From an uncultured Saprospiraceae bacterium (GTDB taxonomy: Bacteria; Bacteroidota; Bacteroidia; Chitinophagales; Saprospiraceae), in contig CALEYL010000075.1 in assembly GCA_937926205.1 (NCBI GenBank), positions 124,001 through 188,000 on the forward strand: a stretch of DNA of 64,000 nucleotides, given 5' to 3'. Made by a program: the position numbers and the translations under genes. The notes under the pieces are model-generated. The model worked only from the letters and a program-made list of their open reading frames with translations, made no database searches and had not been told where the DNA came from. Positions 61,349-64,000 of the stretch are shown piece by piece. How positions within the stretch are numbered: the stretch's first letter is position 1; every line of letters begins with the position of its first letter.

Positions 61349-61804
61349 TTATCCCTCGCGCAGTTTGTCCAGCCCGCTATTCAACGTAGTCGCTTCTTCA
61401 GCGCTGATGGTTTGCGCGTAGTTTTGTATCATTTGTTCGATGGCAAAACTGGCCTGCTCCAGCAATGTCAATCCGGCAGATGTAATTTGAACATCCACTT
61501 TCCTGCGATCGTTGTCGCAAGCTTCGCGGGCTACAAGGCCTTTGTTGCGCAGCTTTTCAACCAGTCGCGAAGCGTTGGACATTTTATCGATCATTTTTTC
61601 CGTCAGTAGTTTGACCGAGGCTGGTTGGGGATACATGCCGCGTAAAATCCGGAGTATGTTAAATTGCTGTGGTGAGATATTGAAAGGCTTCAGCGTCTGA
61701 AGGGTATTCTGATTGAGAAAAGAAGCAGTGTACAGAATGTTCACATGGAGCTTTTGGTATTCATTTTTGAACGCTTTTTGTTGAATGGCTTCTTCAATCT
61801 TCAT
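61349..61804 (-). CDS. MarR family transcriptional regulator
   Basis: The 151-residue protein has a winged-helix DNA-binding core: ISPQQFNILRILRG, PASVKLLTEKMIDKMSNASRLVEKLRNKGLVAREACDNDRRKVDVQIT (about 42-108), flanked by dimerisation helices. MarR proteins usually repress nearby genes until a small ligand binds. It is the last gene of a hemC-hemD-marR run (6-base gap), an unusual place that might couple haem synthesis to a ligand signal (inference). The target is unknown. Confidence 0.92.
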   Translation of the reverse strand: MKIEEAIQQKAFKNEYQKLHVNILYTASFLNQNTLQTLKPFNISPQQFNILRILRGMYPQPASVKLLTEKMIDKMSNASRLVEKLRNKGLVAREACDNDRRKVDVQITSAGLTLLEQASFAIEQMIQNYAQTISAEEATTLNSGLDKLREG

Positions 61805-61810
61805 CTTTGA

Positions 61811-62497
61811 TCAGGTTTTTGAACGTAAAGATAAAACGGCAATGGCCAGCCCTGCTTCTGAGGCCTGTGGCGCCACAACATGCGGGCCTGCATTCAGATC
61901 CGAAAGCGCCTGGGCCGTCGTGGGGCCAATGGCCACTACCTTTTGGCCAGGAAGCAACAGGCGTTTCGAAAAATAAGCCTGCGCGTTTAGAGGGCTGGTG
62001 AATATGAGCACCCCTGCTTCAACAAAGGGAATATCAGACACGGGCGTATTGTCATAAACAACCACGCTAAACGATTCAACGGCATCTCCCAACAACAGTT
62101 GCACAGATTGCCTGGAATTTGCAGCGCCCGGGAAAATCACCCGTTTTCCGGCAGCAAGCGCCAGAAAGGCTTTCGCTGTCGTTTCGGGAATGCCATCACC
62201 CGTAAAATCCGATTTGGGAAGTGCAGCGGCAGTACCGGGGCCAATGGCGCCAAAACGCATGGATGCGGGTAAAACAAGTCCCATATCGTCCAAACCCTCA
62301 AAAAAGAACCGAACGCCCTGACTGCTGTAAAAGAATACCCAGTCGAAAGCCGGTGGTAATTCAAAGGAGGCGGCTTTGAATTCTACCAGAGAACATCCCT
62401 CTACAGTATATCCGTACGGTTCCAGTAATCGCCTGATTTCACTATCTGGCGGTGTCGGGCGCGTGATGAAAACACGGTTGGAGGGTGTATGTTGCAT
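61811..62497 (-). CDS. hemD: Uroporphyrinogen-III synthase
   Basis: The 228-residue protein cyclises hydroxymethylbilane to uroporphyrinogen III. HemD sequences diverge widely; support comes from RVFITRPTPPDSEIRRLLEPYG, DWVFFYSSQGVRFFFE (near 52), FGAIGPGTAAAL (near 82), IFTSPLNAQAYF and VAIGPTTAQALSDL (near 190), and from its position 9 bases after hemC. The length is normal. Confidence 0.9.
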   Translation of the reverse strand: MQHTPSNRVFITRPTPPDSEIRRLLEPYGYTVEGCSLVEFKAASFELPPAFDWVFFYSSQGVRFFFEGLDDMGLVLPASMRFGAIGPGTAAALPKSDFTGDGIPETTAKAFLALAAGKRVIFPGAANSRQSVQLLLGDAVESFSVVVYDNTPVSDIPFVEAGVLIFTSPLNAQAYFSKRLLLPGQKVVAIGPTTAQALSDLNAGPHVVAPQASEAGLAIAVLSLRSKT

Positions 62498-62506
62498 CTT
62501 GTTGGC

Positions 62507-63409
62507 TTACTTTTTTTCGTCGAGCAACGCAACGACCCGCTCTGCCAGTTCAAAACTTGTACTGGAGGAAAGGTGTGCCCGTCGCAGTGGCGCATCCCAG
62601 CGGTCTGCTTTGGCAGCCCAAACGTGGTAATTTCCTTGTGAATCCCGCTCACAATAAGCGCCGAGCGGCAGGTGACAGCCCCCGCCCATCAGCTTCAGGA
62701 TGCCGCGTTCAATGTTGGTAACAGCTGCCACATCGGCCTGGTGTATGGATTGAAGCAGGCGACGGGTTGGCAAATCATCGGTGCGGGTCTGCCAGGCTAC
62801 GACCCCCTGAGCCGGCGCAGGCACAAACTCACGGGGGTTGAACCGAACCAGCTCAAACTCCGATAAATCCATTTCTAATCGTTGCAAACCGGCAGCGGCC
62901 AGCAGGATGGCATCATAATCGCCGCGCCGAAGTTTTTCCACACGTGTCGGTACATTGCCTCTAAGGTCGCGGAGTTGGATATCGCCTCTGAAATCGAGCA
63001 TTTGTGCTTTTCGCCGGGCAGAAGAAGTACCAACAACGGCGCCATTTTTCAAGCCGAAAAGCGCGCTTTTATCGATGGTATCTTTGCGAATAAGGAGCCA
63101 GTCTGCGGGGTTTTCCCGATAGGAAAGCGCTGTGATAACCAGACCTTCCGGCGAAGTGGTCGGCATGTCTTTCATAGAATGCGCAGCCATATCCACCTCC
63201 CCCTGAAGCAGGGCATCTTCTATTTCTTTGGTAAAAAACCCCTTCCCTTCGATTTTGTCGAAACTGAGATCCTGTATTTTATCGCCTTTGGTCTGAATGA
63301 TCACCAATTCGGATTCAACGCCTTTCTCCAGAAGTTGGGCGCGGGTGTATTCAGCCTGCCAAAGTGCCAGTTTGCTGCCTCGTGTGCCAATGCGGATTGC
63401 CTTATTCAA
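62507..63409 (-). CDS. hemC: Hydroxymethylbilane synthase (porphobilinogen deaminase)
   Basis: About 300 residues. It links four porphobilinogens into hydroxymethylbilane for haem. Motifs: RIGTRGSKLALWQAEYTR at the N-terminus, KTKGD-like IQTKGDKI, HSMKDMPT (near 80), GTSSARRKAQML, DLRGNVPTRVEKL, and the cofactor-binding cysteine in GGGCHLPLGAY (near 243). The first coding homology is RIGTRG, and a promoter (63433-63440) lies inside the longer open frame, so I choose the TTG at 63409 over an ATG at 63490. It is the first gene of the hemC-hemD-marR operon. Confidence 0.94.
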   Translation of the reverse strand: MNKAIRIGTRGSKLALWQAEYTRAQLLEKGVESELVIIQTKGDKIQDLSFDKIEGKGFFTKEIEDALLQGEVDMAAHSMKDMPTTSPEGLVITALSYRENPADWLLIRKDTIDKSALFGLKNGAVVGTSSARRKAQMLDFRGDIQLRDLRGNVPTRVEKLRRGDYDAILLAAAGLQRLEMDLSEFELVRFNPREFVPAPAQGVVAWQTRTDDLPTRRLLQSIHQADVAAVTNIERGILKLMGGGCHLPLGAYCERDSQGNYHVWAAKADRWDAPLRRAHLSSSTSFELAERVVALLDEKK

Positions 63410-63432
63410 AATTTTCCTTTTTTGTAGAAGCG

Positions 63433-63440
63433 CAAAGGTA
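63433..63440 (-). promoter_or_regulatory. -7 element of the hem operon promoter
   Basis: Minus-strand TACCTTTG, an exact TAnnTTTG, 23 bases before the chosen TTG start of hemC. The -33 region is a T-run rather than TTTG. If right, it excludes the upstream ATG at 63490. Confidence 0.5.
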
Positions 63441-63470
63441 CAGAACAGGAAGCGAAAAAATAGTTGAAAA

Positions 63471-64000
63471 CTACGTCGCGCAGGCTGCATTCAGAACATC
63501 CACTGTTTTTTCCAAAAAAGCCCGGGCTTCTTCATGGTTTTTGCCAATGCAAACCAGACCAAGTTTGCCGTATTGCGATAAGGCGCCTATCATGTGAAAC
63601 ATCACACCACACTGGGTAGCGCCGTCGAATTGAATCTGGTTGCAGTGCGCAATATCGATCAAATCATGTGGGGTAAGACCAATATACCTTTCACTCATGA
63701 TGTTGTCGGAAGCAAAATAACAGCGGGATTGGCCGTTGGGCATGACATACAGGCCCTCTTTCCAGTTGAATTCGCCATCGGTCAAAAACTGCAGCATCAG
63801 GAATGGGTGGGTTGTACCGCCTTTGCGCAGGTTGATTTCGATGGCATAATGCATCCAACCGGATGCCACTTTTACAGAGATAAAATCGACGCTAAACCGC
63901 CCCAGAACGCCATACTCCTTCAATTCGTCAGCAACCTGCTTACCCATTTCGGCTATCTCCCGGGTATATTCGTGACTGGCCGGAAAAGTAGCGCCCAAAA
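63471..64000 (-). CDS. ATP-grasp peptide ligase, PGM1-related (partial, runs off right edge)
   Basis: The frame is open to the window edge, so the N-terminal part is missing; about 176 residues are visible. LGRFSVDFISVK and YAIEINLRKGGTTHPFL are the metal- and ATP-binding end of an ATP-grasp fold (E-x-N-x-R in EINLRKGG). The following region (MPNGQSRCYFASDNI; GLTPHDLIDIA; VMFHMIGALSQYGKLGLVCIG) matches, as I recall, proteins annotated as peptide ligase PGM1-related. Such ligases join amino acids or peptides through acyl phosphates. The substrate is unknown. It lies 61 bases upstream of hemC on the same strand. Confidence 0.7.
   Translation of the reverse strand, partial: LGATFPASHEYTREIAEMGKQVADELKEYGVLGRFSVDFISVKVASGWMHYAIEINLRKGGTTHPFLMLQFLTDGEFNWKEGLYVMPNGQSRCYFASDNIMSERYIGLTPHDLIDIAHCNQIQFDGATQCGVMFHMIGALSQYGKLGLVCIGKNHEEARAFLEKTVDVLNAACAT

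Noticed and set aside
1..64000. tRNA, rRNA or riboswitches
   Set aside because: I looked for cloverleaf T-loop motifs, rRNA-like stretches and thiamine, cobalamin or SAM leader motifs in the gaps and found none I could support by eye.

Overview
The window reads as a chromosomal segment of a Bacteroidota bacterium, most likely of the Saprospiria or a close relative (inference). The reasons are: a SusC/SusD pair; type IX secretion sorting domains (a type A tail on an esterase and a CHU_C / gliding-motility tail on a 1494-residue adhesin with a choice-of-anchor L domain); a PorE-like cell-surface protein; many lipoproteins with short lipoboxes; and several promoters of the Bacteroidota form TTTG-N19..21-TAnnTTTG. 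No rRNA, tRNA or complete transposase was recognised. Most genes look chromosomal and ordinary in composition, apart from one clearly AT-rich block near 47.0-48.8 kb.

Layout. 0-3.2 kb: a gene running off the left edge, a DEDDh exonuclease, and an 18-repeat CRISPR array without visible cas genes, followed by a non-coding stretch with a strong terminator. 3.2-12 kb: DUF2461 protein, purK, a TolC-type exporter, a secreted esterase, a lipoprotein, and a DUF4153 membrane protein coupled to a cytochrome c. 12-20 kb: giant T9SS adhesin, a 110-bp tandem repeat, a PorE-like protein with SPOR instead of OmpA domains, and a double-Kazal protease inhibitor. 20-27.6 kb: DUF5916 protein and the SusD/SusC pair. 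28-33.7 kb: a TPR-CHAT protease with a partner protein, divergent from a sigma factor and its TPR/membrane partner. 34-44.8 kb: DUF4382 lipoprotein, a MITE-like element, a P-type ATPase, a PD40 protein, a metalloprotease fragment, a VOC-DUF1080 fusion, an unknown secreted protein, and a MerR/TipAS regulator with an amidohydrolase. 45-50 kb: dnaK with an unusual upstream region, an AT-rich cassette of three small secreted proteins, a pseudouridine synthase and a lipoprotein. 50.6-56.3 kb: gpsA, a YfhO membrane protein and a second amidohydrolase. 56.5-61.1 kb: TlyA-type methyltransferase, SDR oxidoreductase, and maltose phosphorylase with beta-phosphoglucomutase (a two-step maltose route). 61.3-64 kb: hemC-hemD-marR operon and an ATP-grasp peptide ligase running off the right edge.

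The most unusual items are: (1) the cas-less CRISPR array, whose repeats fall into two sequence blocks, whose spacers run from 30 to 48 bases, and one of whose spacers carries a perfect 16-base inverted copy of the repeat; (2) the exported TPR-CHAT protease module with its own sigma factor and a candidate substrate; (3) the AT-rich cassette with two small secreted proteins sharing a symmetric four-cysteine, helical-hairpin-like pattern; (4) several intergenic repeat families, including a hairpin element present twice in which the loop hairpins differ in sequence but keep their pairing.
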